From Patescibacteria group bacterium (GTDB lineage: Bacteria; Patescibacteriota; Patescibacteriia; Patescibacteriales; BM507), in contig JAQIDC010000015.1 in the NCBI GenBank assembly GCA_027858235.1, forward strand, positions 1 through 33,158: a DNA stretch of 33,158 nucleotides, given 5' to 3'. Below, piece after piece: positions 22,247-30,447 of the stretch (the stretch's first letter is position 1; every line of letters starts with the position of its first letter). The position numbers and the translations under genes are program-made. The notes under the pieces are model-generated. The model made no database searches. It saw only the letters and a program-made list of their open reading frames with translations, and had not been told where the DNA came from.

Positions 22247-22293
22247 CTGGGGATAAGTTTAAAACTTATGATTATTACCTAAAATTAGCTAAA

Positions 22294-22860
22294 TTATATA
22301 TTAATCCACTTTTTTATATCCTCAACTATACCGCAGTCAGGTAATTTGTCGGTATTAACTACAATCTTATCTAGAGTAGACCTTCTTATCTCTTTCTCGT
22401 ACTCTTTTTGTTGAGAAATGTACCACTGCGGTGACTTTAGTATTTTTTCGTAATGTGGGTATAAATTTAATCTATCTTGAATTCTTTTCTCTATTACTTC
22501 AATTTTCTCTGGAAATTTAATAAAAACAATCTTAAAATTAAGGTTTTTTAGTTCATTTTCAATCTTTTGATAGTTCTTTTCTTCTTTATTATACAGTCTG
22601 TTGTAAATTAGGTCTGAAATATGAAATTTCTCTAAAATTATATTTTTATTATTTAATTCCTTGAAAATTTCTATATAATGTTCTAAAACTGCCGCCCCCT
22701 TATCGCTCCCAAATACACCATTATCACAATTAAACCAATGGCAACCATTTAAAATATTGTTGCTAGTATTGGCATCTTTCTCTAAATATTCATATACTTG
22801 AGACATTATCCAACTTTTGCCTGATAGTTCAGCCCCTTCAAAGATAAGATGTTTTTTCAT
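22294..22860 (-). CDS. Deoxynucleoside/thymidylate-kinase-like P-loop protein
   Basis: A 188-residue P-loop kinase. Walker A is EGAELSGKS (about 8-16). The motif LEKFHISD (about 76-83) corresponds to the E-R-[FYW] region of deoxynucleoside and thymidylate kinases. The lid-like region IEKRIQDRLNLYPHYEK (about 122-138) contains arginines. These fit a dNK/TMK-like fold, transferring phosphate from ATP to a nucleoside, nucleotide or other small substrate. The exact substrate cannot be read. Its ATG overlaps the TGA of the preceding glycosidase-type gene (ATGA), so translation is coupled. That partner suggests the substrate may not be a nucleoside at all. Confidence 0.65.
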   Translation of the reverse strand: MKKHLIFEGAELSGKSWIMSQVYEYLEKDANTSNNILNGCHWFNCDNGVFGSDKGAAVLEHYIEIFKELNNKNIILEKFHISDLIYNRLYNKEEKNYQKIENELKNLNFKIVFIKFPEKIEVIEKRIQDRLNLYPHYEKILKSPQWYISQQKEYEKEIRRSTLDKIVVNTDKLPDCGIVEDIKKWINI

Positions 22861-24050
22861 AATTTTATATCATTATTTACGACATGATAAGCTAAAATGT
22901 ACATTGCGGCATTCCAGGACTGACCTTTCATTCCTAGCGGTTTGTAGTTCTTTGAATTAAACCACTCGTTAAACTCCCAGTTGTTTTTTTTGTTTAGTTC
23001 GGCTAATCTTCGTAATTCTTTCTTTGCCAAGTCATGCTGACCGGCTTTTTCTAGGGCAATTATCCAAAACCCACCAACAAATGGCCAAATACCGCCATTA
23101 TGATAGCAATTCGCTTTATTCAAACTTGGCTCTTCATCTAGATATTCTCTGTAATCTTGGTCTTTTTTTGTAATTTCAGGGAATAGTATTTTTACTGGAT
23201 ATTTTTTATTTGCTTTCTTATTTATTATATATCTTATTATTTCGTTAGATTTTTTATTCTCAGACACATTAAATAAAATTGCTAGAGAATTTGCAAAAAC
23301 ATCGCATCTGTCTGATGCATATCGATATGAAATATATTGCAGATAACATGGGATATTTTCTACATCTTTTTTTAAAAAATCCAGCGTTTTTCCCCTATAT
23401 TCTTCTTTTTGTAAATATATTGATTTACTAGCATCTGCCTGATGAGGCAAGAATATGCTATTTAGCCCATCTAGAGCTAATTCTCTTTCGTCTTCATAGC
23501 CATAAAGGTGCAGAACTCGATACCACAAAACATTTGTATATAAAACAGCCCCATTGTTTGGCATATAGTCTGCCCAATCGCTTGCCTCGCCCTGTTCCAA
23601 AAGACCATCATTATTTGTATCTTGATAAAAAAGCCAATTGATTGCTTTTTCAATTTTGGGTTTTAGTGCTTTCTTTAATTCATTGTCTTCTGAGTGTTTA
23701 TCATAAAAATCGACAGCAATTAGCCACCACAAAGTAGAATCAATACTTCCTAAATAATAGAAATAGGAATTTTCATTATCCGGGCTAATGGAGGATGGAA
23801 TCTGTCCTAGACTTGTTTGGTGTTCGGAGAGGGTAGTTAGGCTTTTTCTAGCCACCTCAATCAAATCTTTGTTTTTTGAAGCGACCATTCCCATTGATGA
23901 AATCGAAGCATCTCGAGCAAAAATGTTTACATACATTTGTTCTCGAGCTTCTTCACCTGGGGTTGATGCCATTAACCCAAATTCTGTTGAATTTTTCAAA
24001 AGAAGCTCAACTGATTTTTCATAAGCTTCTTTTCTTATGTCTTTGAACAT
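22857..24050 (-). CDS. Glycogen-debranching/GH100-like (alpha/alpha)6 glycosidase
   Basis: A 397-residue protein with the pattern of (alpha/alpha)6-barrel glycosidases: NIFARDASISSMGMVASKN (about 42-60), a repeated barrel helix SIDSTLWWLIAVDFYDKH (about 102-119), DTNNDGLLEQGEASDWADYM (about 144-163), GAVLYTNVLWYRVL and, near the end, NGGIWPFVGGFWIIAL (about 325-340). It resembles the GDE_C amylo-alpha-1,6-glucosidase domain and the neutral-invertase GH100 enzymes. The D-W-A-D motif contains the likely catalytic acid. No signal peptide is seen, so it acts inside the cell, perhaps on glycogen branches or a disaccharide. It is close to the glgA/GH57 cluster but is separated from it by an opposing small gene. 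Confidence 0.7.
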   Translation of the reverse strand: MFKDIRKEAYEKSVELLLKNSTEFGLMASTPGEEAREQMYVNIFARDASISSMGMVASKNKDLIEVARKSLTTLSEHQTSLGQIPSSISPDNENSYFYYLGSIDSTLWWLIAVDFYDKHSEDNELKKALKPKIEKAINWLFYQDTNNDGLLEQGEASDWADYMPNNGAVLYTNVLWYRVLHLYGYEDERELALDGLNSIFLPHQADASKSIYLQKEEYRGKTLDFLKKDVENIPCYLQYISYRYASDRCDVFANSLAILFNVSENKKSNEIIRYIINKKANKKYPVKILFPEITKKDQDYREYLDEEPSLNKANCYHNGGIWPFVGGFWIIALEKAGQHDLAKKELRRLAELNKKNNWEFNEWFNSKNYKPLGMKGQSWNAAMYILAYHVVNNDIKL

Positions 24051-24058
24051 GTTATATA

Positions 24059-24086
24059 TTGACTTTTTATCTATTTATGATATCTT
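24059..24086 (+). promoter_or_regulatory. Promoter candidate for the 108-residue orphan gene
   Basis: TTGACT (24059-24064), a 16-base spacer and TATCTT (24081-24086). The start codon follows at 24142, after a good Shine-Dalgarno-like AGAAAGGG. Confidence 0.45.
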
Positions 24087-24141
24087 ATTATTATTCAATG
24101 TAGATCTTTTCAACAACTAACCAGGAAGAAAGGGAAAAAAA

Positions 24142-24468
24142 ATGACTAAAGAGAGTTCTAGTGTTATGAGCGAAATTTCAAGCACTTTTACCCCGACTGC
24201 CACTGTTCAAGATAGTGACAGGCTGTGGGGGAGGTCAGTTGAACTCAACAATGTCCTCGGGAAAGAGGTGACTATCAATCCAAAAACTGAGCGTAACTTC
24301 AAGGTCGAAGGTCAACCAATGAAAAGTTTTGAAGTTACAACCTGTGACCGAGCAAGTAGTTACCGAGTAGCAACTAATTTTCTCACTACAATGTGTGAGC
24401 AAACAAGCAAAATGTTTGGCATCAAGTTTGTCCCCATAGACCCACCTCTTCAACATTTTTCAATCTAA
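24142..24468 (+). CDS. Small hypothetical protein, lone plus-strand gene
   Basis: A 108-residue soluble protein with no recognised family, signal peptide or membrane helix. The N-terminal 25 residues are Ser/Thr-rich and probably disordered, and the rest is mixed alpha/beta (LWGRSVELNNVLGKEVTI, then SFEVTTCDRASSYRVATNF), with cysteines near positions 68 and 84. It is the only plus-strand gene within a 20-kb minus-strand region. It has its own promoter candidate, a clear Shine-Dalgarno (AGAAAGGG, rare in this window) and its own terminator. Base composition is visibly less AT-biased than that of neighbours. Together these suggest a strongly expressed or recently acquired gene. The reading frame is supported by these signals, not by homology. 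Confidence 0.7.
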   Translation: MTKESSSVMSEISSTFTPTATVQDSDRLWGRSVELNNVLGKEVTINPKTERNFKVEGQPMKSFEVTTCDRASSYRVATNFLTTMCEQTSKMFGIKFVPIDPPLQHFSI

Positions 24469-24496
24469 ACCTCGGTCTCTATAACTGGGGTTTTTT
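24467..24496 (+). terminator. Terminator of the orphan gene (overlapping its stop)
   Basis: AAACCTC (24467-24473) and GGGGTTT (24487-24493), seven pairs with one G-U, followed by TTTTTTATTT. It overlaps the stop codon of the 108-residue gene and touches the 3' end of the convergent PHP gene. Confidence 0.65.
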
Positions 24497-25364
24497 ATTT
24501 GCCTATTATTCTATCTATCTTTCTTAAATATTTTGATTCAATTTGAAAATAATTCCAAGAATTTTGAATTTTTGCTCTACCTCCTTCAAAGATGTGAAAA
24601 TCTGACCCACCGGTTTCAATAAAATCAAGTTCGTTAGAAAGGTATTGAAAATACATTACTGCTCCCAAAGAATGATGTGGAGATAAAACTTCTATGCCGT
24701 CTATTCCCATTTTCTTAAGATGCTCAAATTGTTCACGTTTAAGATGTCCATTTTTCCCTGGGTGATTTATAATTAATTGACCACCAATTTTCTTTCTTAA
24801 TTTTATAATCCTATTTATATTAACATAACTCTCATTCAAGACACCATATTTTTTATTTTTTAAATACTCCATCATTATATCTTCTTCGCGAGGATTCTTT
24901 ATTTCTAAATCATTTTCAAATATTTTTTGATTTTTTTTTGATTTCCACATTTCATATACTATCCCATTAATAGGAATGTAGTGATTATGAGAATCTAAAA
25001 CTTTCTCTACATTTAGTTCTATTCCTTTTTTTTCAATAACCTTACATAATATTCTCCTAACACTTGCTCTTCTTCTGATTTGGGTTTGTCTCAATAATGC
25101 GTGTAGTTCGGGACTGGCGTCATCAAAATTATACCAAAGTAAGTTAAATCTTTTATGACCCAGCTTAACATATAGCTCTAGCCCAACTATCGACTTCATT
25201 CTCCTTTTTTTGCATGCTTTCTTAAACTCATCAAGACCTGCTACTGTATTGTGGTCAGTTAATGAGGCAATTTTTACTCCATTTGAATACGCAAAATTTG
25301 CTACCCCCGTTGGAGTTAATTGTCCATCAGAATATGTTGAGTGATGTTGAAGGTCTATCCTCAT
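24495..25364 (-). CDS. PHP-domain phosphoesterase
   Basis: A 289-residue protein of the TrpH/YciV type. PHP motifs are DLQHHSTYSDGQLTP (H7, H8 and D13 region), SLTDHNTVAGLDEF (D37, H38), GLELYV (E63), NHPGK (H about 202) and GGSDFHIFEG (D about 256, H 258), which together form a trinuclear metal site. Members hydrolyse phosphates, for example 3',5'-bisphosphonucleotides or RNA 5' ends. Here an inserted region (about 85-190) is basic and rich in Lys/Arg, which would suit a nucleic-acid substrate. The gene starts one base after the APH-type kinase gene stops, in the yebC-ruvC-glgA-GH57 run, and is the last of it. Confidence 0.85.
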   Translation of the reverse strand: MRIDLQHHSTYSDGQLTPTGVANFAYSNGVKIASLTDHNTVAGLDEFKKACKKRRMKSIVGLELYVKLGHKRFNLLWYNFDDASPELHALLRQTQIRRRASVRRILCKVIEKKGIELNVEKVLDSHNHYIPINGIVYEMWKSKKNQKIFENDLEIKNPREEDIMMEYLKNKKYGVLNESYVNINRIIKLRKKIGGQLIINHPGKNGHLKREQFEHLKKMGIDGIEVLSPHHSLGAVMYFQYLSNELDFIETGGSDFHIFEGGRAKIQNSWNYFQIESKYLRKIDRIIGK

Positions 25365-25365
25365 A

Positions 25366-26403
25366 TTAACTTTTTTTAGTAATTTTTAATTTCCTTTTTA
25401 CTTCTTTAATTAACATATCTGCTCTTTGTGGCTGTGGATGGTCCATTAATAATAAATGAGTAGCTGTTCGTAATGATGTCCAATTATAATACATTTCTAT
25501 CCTTTCCTCCAAAGATTCTGTCATTTTTATTTTAGCATTTTTAAGGTAGGCATCCAAAAATATTTTTTTTAATTTATTCCCATATCGCCTGTCGTTTGTT
25601 TTTCGCTTTGACATGTAAAATAGTTGCTGTAAAAATGAACCAATGTCTCTTGCTGGATCAGAGAGGCTCATATCAGCAAAATCAATTACTCCTATTTTCT
25701 TTTTACCCATTTTTATAATATTTTCAGGGTGAGCGTCACCATGAACTAGACAATGTTTGTTGTTTGGATTATTTAGGTATTTATTTTCTTTTTTAATAAA
25801 AATGGCATAAGCTTTTTCATAAATATATAAATATTTTGGATATTGATAAAATATTTTCTCAAATAATTTCTTCTCTCCAGGAACAACTGTTTTTATTCGG
25901 CTATTGTTTTTATTAAAGTTCCTAGCTCCTTCTGTGTTCAGGTTGTGCAGTTTAGCAAACCAGGATGCCACCTTTGGCAATATTTCCTCAACGTTTTTCC
26001 TGTCGTCCTCTTTAATATAATAATATAAGGTGTGTCCTTTTACCCCCCTATAGAACGTTGCCCTAAATTCGTTTGAATAAAAAAGAGGGTGTGGAATAGA
26101 AAGATGGCCCTTTGAAAAACTATTTTCCCACAAATATTTTAAAACTGCATGAACATTTTTCCTTGGTTCAGAGTCATGAGCAGAGCAAAAAATTGGAAGT
26201 TCTTTTATTTTTCCCTCTTTTGTAATAAAAACTGTTTTAAACTCTATAACAACATGATAATAATACTTACCCCAAATACCTTTTTTGTGCGGGATAATTT
26301 TAATTGATTTTATTTTATCAAACTCTGGGTAAAGAGGTAGAACTTTTTTTGTAAATAGCTCCTTAACAAATTTTTCGTCAAAGAGTTGATAAATTTTATT
26401 CAT
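25366..26403 (-). CDS. Aminoglycoside-phosphotransferase-fold small-molecule kinase
   Basis: A 345-residue protein of the APH/choline-kinase fold. Catalytic loop LVHGDAHPEN (H221, D223, N228) and the metal-binding D241 in VIDFADMS are intact, and the middle region SDPARDIGSFLQQL is typical. The N-terminal beta lobe is present (IKIIPHKKGIWGKYYYHVVIEF). Such enzymes phosphorylate small hydroxyl compounds including sugars, as in maltokinase. It lies between GH57 and PHP genes, ten bases after the GH57 stop codon. A carbohydrate kinase role is therefore likelier than antibiotic resistance, but this is an inference from neighbours. Confidence 0.8.
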   Translation of the reverse strand: MNKIYQLFDEKFVKELFTKKVLPLYPEFDKIKSIKIIPHKKGIWGKYYYHVVIEFKTVFITKEGKIKELPIFCSAHDSEPRKNVHAVLKYLWENSFSKGHLSIPHPLFYSNEFRATFYRGVKGHTLYYYIKEDDRKNVEEILPKVASWFAKLHNLNTEGARNFNKNNSRIKTVVPGEKKLFEKIFYQYPKYLYIYEKAYAIFIKKENKYLNNPNNKHCLVHGDAHPENIIKMGKKKIGVIDFADMSLSDPARDIGSFLQQLFYMSKRKTNDRRYGNKLKKIFLDAYLKNAKIKMTESLEERIEMYYNWTSLRTATHLLLMDHPQPQRADMLIKEVKRKLKITKKS

Positions 26404-26412
26404 AATAATAAT

Positions 26413-27570
26413 TTATTTCCAATAAACCTGCCAATGCTTTTCCCAGATTTTGTATCTTAACTCTGAGGCCATTTTTTCTATTTCAATTTTTATATCCTTT
26501 GTTTCTTTGTTAGCCAAAGATCTAACTGCTCTTGTCAGGTCGTTTATTCCCCTCTCTATCTCATCTGGGTTCCAAGTTACTCCTGAAAATAACATAAAAT
26601 CCTTTTCACTTGCCCACCAGTAGTTGCAGCTAATAAGACCCCGTACCAAATGCCATCTAGCCCAGTAAAAATTATCGTCATCTTTATAATCATAAACTGC
26701 TGTGTAGGCTATCTTTTGCATTTCCCAGAGTCTCATTTGTATTTTGTTTTTTTTGTTATACCAAACAAAAAAAGGTTGGCCCCGCTTTATTTCAGCTTCA
26801 GATGAGTTCCAATTACCTGAAATCGGTTTTATTTTTTCTATTTTTGTTTGCGTACCAATATAGTCTGATATTTTTTGCGTTTCCAGCCCAGCTCTTTTAA
26901 GCAGTTTTTCAAATTCACCTGTATGGTCTATATGACGCAAGCCATATAACTCTCCGTCGCTTGCTGTTATGACTGTTTTTTCTTCACCTGCATCAAGTAA
27001 CTTAGCTATTTTTTGAGGAACATAAGTATTTGATTCACTTCTCGTACGAATGACTAACTTTAGACCACTATTCTCATCCCCGTAAATTTTCCCAACATCC
27101 GTTTGATTCAATTTACCATTGCAAATAATTTCATCAACTATTATCCACTCATAGCCGAGCTCTTTTATTGATTTGGCCACAGATGGACTGTAGGCCATTT
27201 CAGGCAAGAAGAATCCCTTTGGTTTATACTTATCACTGAGATATTTTTTTAAAATCTTTTCATTCTCCTTAACTTGTCTAACAATCTCCTCTTTTGGCAT
27301 TAGGGGTAATATTGGATGATACATGGCTGTGCCTGTCAATTCAATTTGTCCTTTTTTAACTAAAGAAAATAATCTTTGAATTAACTCATGCTCCCCCATT
27401 TCTTCCCACCTTTGAATAAGGCAACCTGCAACATTAAAAGTAAAATTAATATTTTTATTTTCCTCTAAAGCTCTTATTATTCTTTTATAGCTTTTTTCTG
27501 TTGCCTCTTTAATGTTATGGGTATCTGTATTTACTGGTTGATACAGGTGTAAGAAATTTATCCACTTCAT
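26413..27570 (-). CDS. Glycoside hydrolase family 57 (alpha-amylase/branching type)
   Basis: A 385-residue cytoplasmic GH57 enzyme. Conserved regions are FLHLYQPVN (region 1, His-x-x-Gln-Pro, about 6-14), GTAMYHPILPL (region 2), FFLPEMAYS with probable nucleophile E124, and TASDGELYG with probable acid/base D205. GH57 includes alpha-amylases, 4-alpha-glucanotransferases and 1,4-alpha-glucan branching enzymes. The length is close to short archaeal-type members, but the sequence alone does not say which activity is present. A branching role would complete glycogen synthesis with the adjacent GlgA. It starts one base after glgA stops. Confidence 0.88.
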   Translation of the reverse strand: MKWINFLHLYQPVNTDTHNIKEATEKSYKRIIRALEENKNINFTFNVAGCLIQRWEEMGEHELIQRLFSLVKKGQIELTGTAMYHPILPLMPKEEIVRQVKENEKILKKYLSDKYKPKGFFLPEMAYSPSVAKSIKELGYEWIIVDEIICNGKLNQTDVGKIYGDENSGLKLVIRTRSESNTYVPQKIAKLLDAGEEKTVITASDGELYGLRHIDHTGEFEKLLKRAGLETQKISDYIGTQTKIEKIKPISGNWNSSEAEIKRGQPFFVWYNKKNKIQMRLWEMQKIAYTAVYDYKDDDNFYWARWHLVRGLISCNYWWASEKDFMLFSGVTWNPDEIERGINDLTRAVRSLANKETKDIKIEIEKMASELRYKIWEKHWQVYWK

Positions 27571-27571
27571 A

Positions 27572-29050
27572 TTATTTATGGTTACCGTTCATTTTTATTG
27601 CTTTTCTAAATAGAACCACATATTTGCCTGCTGGGATTTCCCAAGAGCTAGAGTTTTTCATTGCTCTTGAAACAAGATTTCTCCAATTACTTTTGTATTT
27701 ATATGTCTCAAGCGCCCTAATAATAGCCGCGTGAAAAGAAAATTCATTAAAGGACTTAAAAACAAAGCCTGTTCCATTCTCTTTACTAGGCGAATAGTCC
27801 ACAACTGTATTGTGAAGTCCACCAACTTTTCTGACAATTGGAATACAACCATATCTCATTGCTATTAACTGATTTATTCCACATGGTTCATGATGAGAAG
27901 GAAGCAAAAACATATCAGAGGCAGCATAGATAAGAGTTTCTATGCTTTTGTTGCCAGTAAAAGGAATCCAAATAATTTTCTTTGGATATTTTTTTTTATA
28001 CTTTTTTAGAGTGCTTATATAATTTTTATCGCCGTCCCCGAGTATAATAAATTGAATATCCATTCTTACAATTGATTCCATTAGATTTTCAATTAACTCA
28101 AAGCCTTTTTGAAAAGTAACCCTTGAAGTAGCACAAACCAAAGGAATATTTGAATTAACTGGAAAGCCTATTTTTTTTTGTAAAAATTCTTTGTTTAGTT
28201 CTTTTCTGTGAATCTTTGAAAAATTATAATTTTTATACAAACCCCTGTCACTCACTGGACTGTAGGCATTATAGTCAATCCCATTCACTATCCCAAAGAC
28301 ACGTTCTTCTCTGTTTTTTAAGATTCTATGTAAATCTTGTCCAAACTTTTTGGTTAATATCTCATCTCTATATTGTTCTGAAACTGTGTTAATAATATCA
28401 GCCGATAGTAATCCTCTTTTGGCAAAATTAATATACTCAATGTCTGGGTCGTTTATATGGGGGAGTCTTTTTTTGCCGTAATCTTTTTTGCTAAGTGGTG
28501 TATCCCACCAATTTTGACCAAATTGAAAAACTAAATTATGTATAGTAAATATCGTTTTAGCATGACTAAGTGTTTTTGAATATCTAAAATCGGTTTTTAG
28601 ATAATAAGGGATGAGGCCGGTTTGCCAATCATGACAATGAACAATATCTGCTTCAAATTTAAGAAGAGAAATTAATTTTAGAGAGGCAACATTAAAAATT
28701 AAAAATCTTGCATTTTCGTGACCTGACCCATACAAAGATTTTCTTTTTGAGAAATACTTTTTCACTTCTACAAAATATACTGGGAGATCTTCCATTAAAT
28801 ACCCTTTCCAATAATTTACATTTACTGTTTCTTTAGAATTTAAAATAACATTAACATTTTCATAAACTATTTTTAGATTATGTTCCTTTTTATCAATAAG
28901 TTGTCCATAAAGCGGGGTTATAGCTATAACATCATGACCTAGTCTATTTAGGGCTTTGGGAAGACTTCTGGCCACATCAGCAAGACCGCCTGTTTTTGAA
29001 AAAGGAGCTATTTCTGATGAAACTGAAACTATTTTTAATTTTGCTTGCAT
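27572..29050 (-). CDS. glgA: Glycogen/starch synthase (GT5)
   Basis: A 492-residue GT-B fold synthase. The N-terminal acceptor and nucleotide site is FSKTGGLADVARSLPKAL with K19 of the KTGG motif. HCHDWQTGLIPYYLK and the C-terminal nucleotide-sugar motif HHEPCGINQLIAMRYGCIPIVRKVGGL are typical of GlgA. It adds glucose from ADP-glucose (or UDP-glucose) to alpha-1,4-glucan chains. No glgC is in the window, so the donor source lies elsewhere. The spacing (three bases after ruvC and one before GH57) indicates one transcript with the recombination gene upstream. Confidence 0.95.
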   Translation of the reverse strand: MQAKLKIVSVSSEIAPFSKTGGLADVARSLPKALNRLGHDVIAITPLYGQLIDKKEHNLKIVYENVNVILNSKETVNVNYWKGYLMEDLPVYFVEVKKYFSKRKSLYGSGHENARFLIFNVASLKLISLLKFEADIVHCHDWQTGLIPYYLKTDFRYSKTLSHAKTIFTIHNLVFQFGQNWWDTPLSKKDYGKKRLPHINDPDIEYINFAKRGLLSADIINTVSEQYRDEILTKKFGQDLHRILKNREERVFGIVNGIDYNAYSPVSDRGLYKNYNFSKIHRKELNKEFLQKKIGFPVNSNIPLVCATSRVTFQKGFELIENLMESIVRMDIQFIILGDGDKNYISTLKKYKKKYPKKIIWIPFTGNKSIETLIYAASDMFLLPSHHEPCGINQLIAMRYGCIPIVRKVGGLHNTVVDYSPSKENGTGFVFKSFNEFSFHAAIIRALETYKYKSNWRNLVSRAMKNSSSWEIPAGKYVVLFRKAIKMNGNHK

Positions 29051-29053
29051 AAA

Positions 29054-29530
29054 TTATTTATAATTAGAGGCACAAATAGCTACAGCCAAAGCATCGGCTG
29101 CATCATCTGGTCTTGGAATTTCCTCTAAATTAAGAATCATTTTTACCATTCTTTGAATTTGAGCTTTATCAGCTCTACCATAGGTTGAAACTGCCTGCTT
29201 AACTTGCAAGGGTGTAAATTCTACTAATTTAGCCTTACTCATTTTCGCTGCCAATAAAACAACACCTCTGGCTTGCCCAACAATAAGGGCGGTTTTTACG
29301 TTTTTATTAAAAAACAATTCTTCAACAGCAATAATGTCCGGTCGGTGCTTTTTGATTATTTTATTTAAATCAATAAATAGTTTCTCTATCCTGCTCGCTA
29401 AATCTTCTTTTGGGCTAGTTTTAATTGAGCCATATTCAAGGCAAAGCAATTTACCATTTTGTTCTATTCTAATAATACCAAAGCCTGTGTCAGCAATCCC
29501 GGGGTCAATTCCTAAAATTATTTTAGTCAT
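29054..29530 (-). CDS. ruvC: Crossover junction endodeoxyribonuclease RuvC
   Basis: A 158-residue Holliday-junction resolvase. Acidic catalytic residues D9 (GIDPGIADTG), E70 (AVEELFFNKN), D143 and D146 (DDAADALA) are all present. It acts as a dimer with RuvAB, which are not in the window. The ATG begins directly after the yebC TAA, and yebC-ruvC is a common bacterial order. RecA, which acts upstream of it, is 16 kb away. Confidence 0.96.
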   Translation of the reverse strand: MTKIILGIDPGIADTGFGIIRIEQNGKLLCLEYGSIKTSPKEDLASRIEKLFIDLNKIIKKHRPDIIAVEELFFNKNVKTALIVGQARGVVLLAAKMSKAKLVEFTPLQVKQAVSTYGRADKAQIQRMVKMILNLEEIPRPDDAADALAVAICASNYK

Positions 29531-30253
29531 TTAAATGTTTAAATTTGAGTAATAATCGGAAACATCTTCATCATCTTCAAGGGATTCTATAAATTTTTCA
29601 ATTTTATCCTCATCCTTTTTTTCTGGAGTGACGTCTTCTTTTGCAACATATTCTATATCTGCCGATTCTGTGTTTATATTTTTTTCTTCAAGGAACGTTT
29701 TTATCTTGGACAAATCATTCACTGGTAAATATATTGTTATTCCTTCATCTTCCTGTTTAATATCTTCTGCTCCAAGATCAATTAATTCCAATTCCATCTC
29801 ATCATCAATTTTCCCTTCAGCTAAATTTTCTTTCAGTATCATAACAACACCCTTCATTTCAAAATTCCACATTACCGACCCTAATGAACCGCTTCCTTTT
29901 GAAAAAAGATGACGAATGTTTGCAGCACTTCTATTTTTGTTGTCAGTTAATACTCTTAAAACAAATTGTGAATTAGCAGGACCAATTCCTTCATAAATAA
30001 GTTCTTCAATTCTTCCTCCCTCAAGCTCACCCGTCCCTCTTTTAATTGCTTTTTCAATATTGTCCTTTGGCATGTTGGCTGCCTTGGCTTTATCCACTGC
30101 AAGACGCAAGGAAAAATTAGTATCAAGGTCGCCACCTTTATCACGAGCGGCAATGTTTATAAGCTTGGCGATTTTTGTAAACACAGCACTCCTCTTGGCA
30201 TCTTTAGCTCCTTTGGCTCGTTTTATTGTTGACCATTTGGAATGTCCACTCAT
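29531..30253 (-). CDS. YebC/PmpR-family regulatory protein
   Basis: A 240-residue three-domain protein. The start MSGHSKWSTIKRAKGAKDAKR is family-diagnostic, so I use the ATG at 30253 although an in-frame ATG lies two codons upstream. Typical blocks are AARDKGGDLDTNFSLRLAVD, AKAANMPKDNIEKAIKRGTG and GPANSQFVLRVLTDNKNRSA, which has no truncation. Members act as transcription regulators in some bacteria, and recent work links the family to resolving ribosome stalling. Either could apply here. The acidic C-terminal extension (ending SLEDDEDVSDYYSNLNI) is longer than in many relatives. It is first in the long minus-strand run. Confidence 0.93.
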   Translation of the reverse strand: MSGHSKWSTIKRAKGAKDAKRSAVFTKIAKLINIAARDKGGDLDTNFSLRLAVDKAKAANMPKDNIEKAIKRGTGELEGGRIEELIYEGIGPANSQFVLRVLTDNKNRSAANIRHLFSKGSGSLGSVMWNFEMKGVVMILKENLAEGKIDDEMELELIDLGAEDIKQEDEGITIYLPVNDLSKIKTFLEEKNINTESADIEYVAKEDVTPEKKDEDKIEKFIESLEDDEDVSDYYSNLNI

Positions 30254-30278
30254 ATTCAAAAATTAAATATAAATAAAA

Positions 30279-30372
30279 AACTCATAGCTTAATTTTATTT
30301 GCTATAAGTTCTACTGACAAGGTACCATTTTTATTTTGAAAAATCAAGAGCTCACTTCTAAAAATAGCTCTT
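30279..30372. promoter_or_regulatory. Two hairpins in the yebC-pgi divergent region
   Basis: AACT-c-ATAGC/GCTAT-a-AGTT (30279-30288 with 30301-30310, one internal mismatch) and AAGAGCT/AGCTCTT (30346-30352 with 30366-30372, 13-base loop) lie between the two diverging genes. They could be operators or leader structures of either transcript. Confidence 0.35.
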
Positions 30373-30411
30373 CAAACAAAGTCTTTCTATATTAGTTTTT
30401 TTCTTTGTATC

Positions 30412-30432
30412 TTGATATACTAACTATATCAA
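30412..30432 (+). promoter_or_regulatory. Inverted repeat over the pgi promoter
   Basis: TTGATATA-CTAAC-TATATCAA is a perfect 8-5-8 inverted repeat ending 15 bases before the pgi ATG. It contains TATACT (30416-30421), a good -10 box, so a bound dimer would block or shape transcription start. The -35 is poor. Confidence 0.45.
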
Positions 30433-30447
30433 AATTAATTAAACTAT

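Noticed and set aside
25366-26403. Antibiotic resistance gene (aminoglycoside phosphotransferase)
   Set aside because: The fold is shared by many sugar and choline kinases, and the gene sits in a glycan-metabolism run, so resistance is not supported.
30254-30259. ATG two codons upstream of the YebC start
   Set aside because: The family starts with MSGHSKW, so the second ATG fits better.
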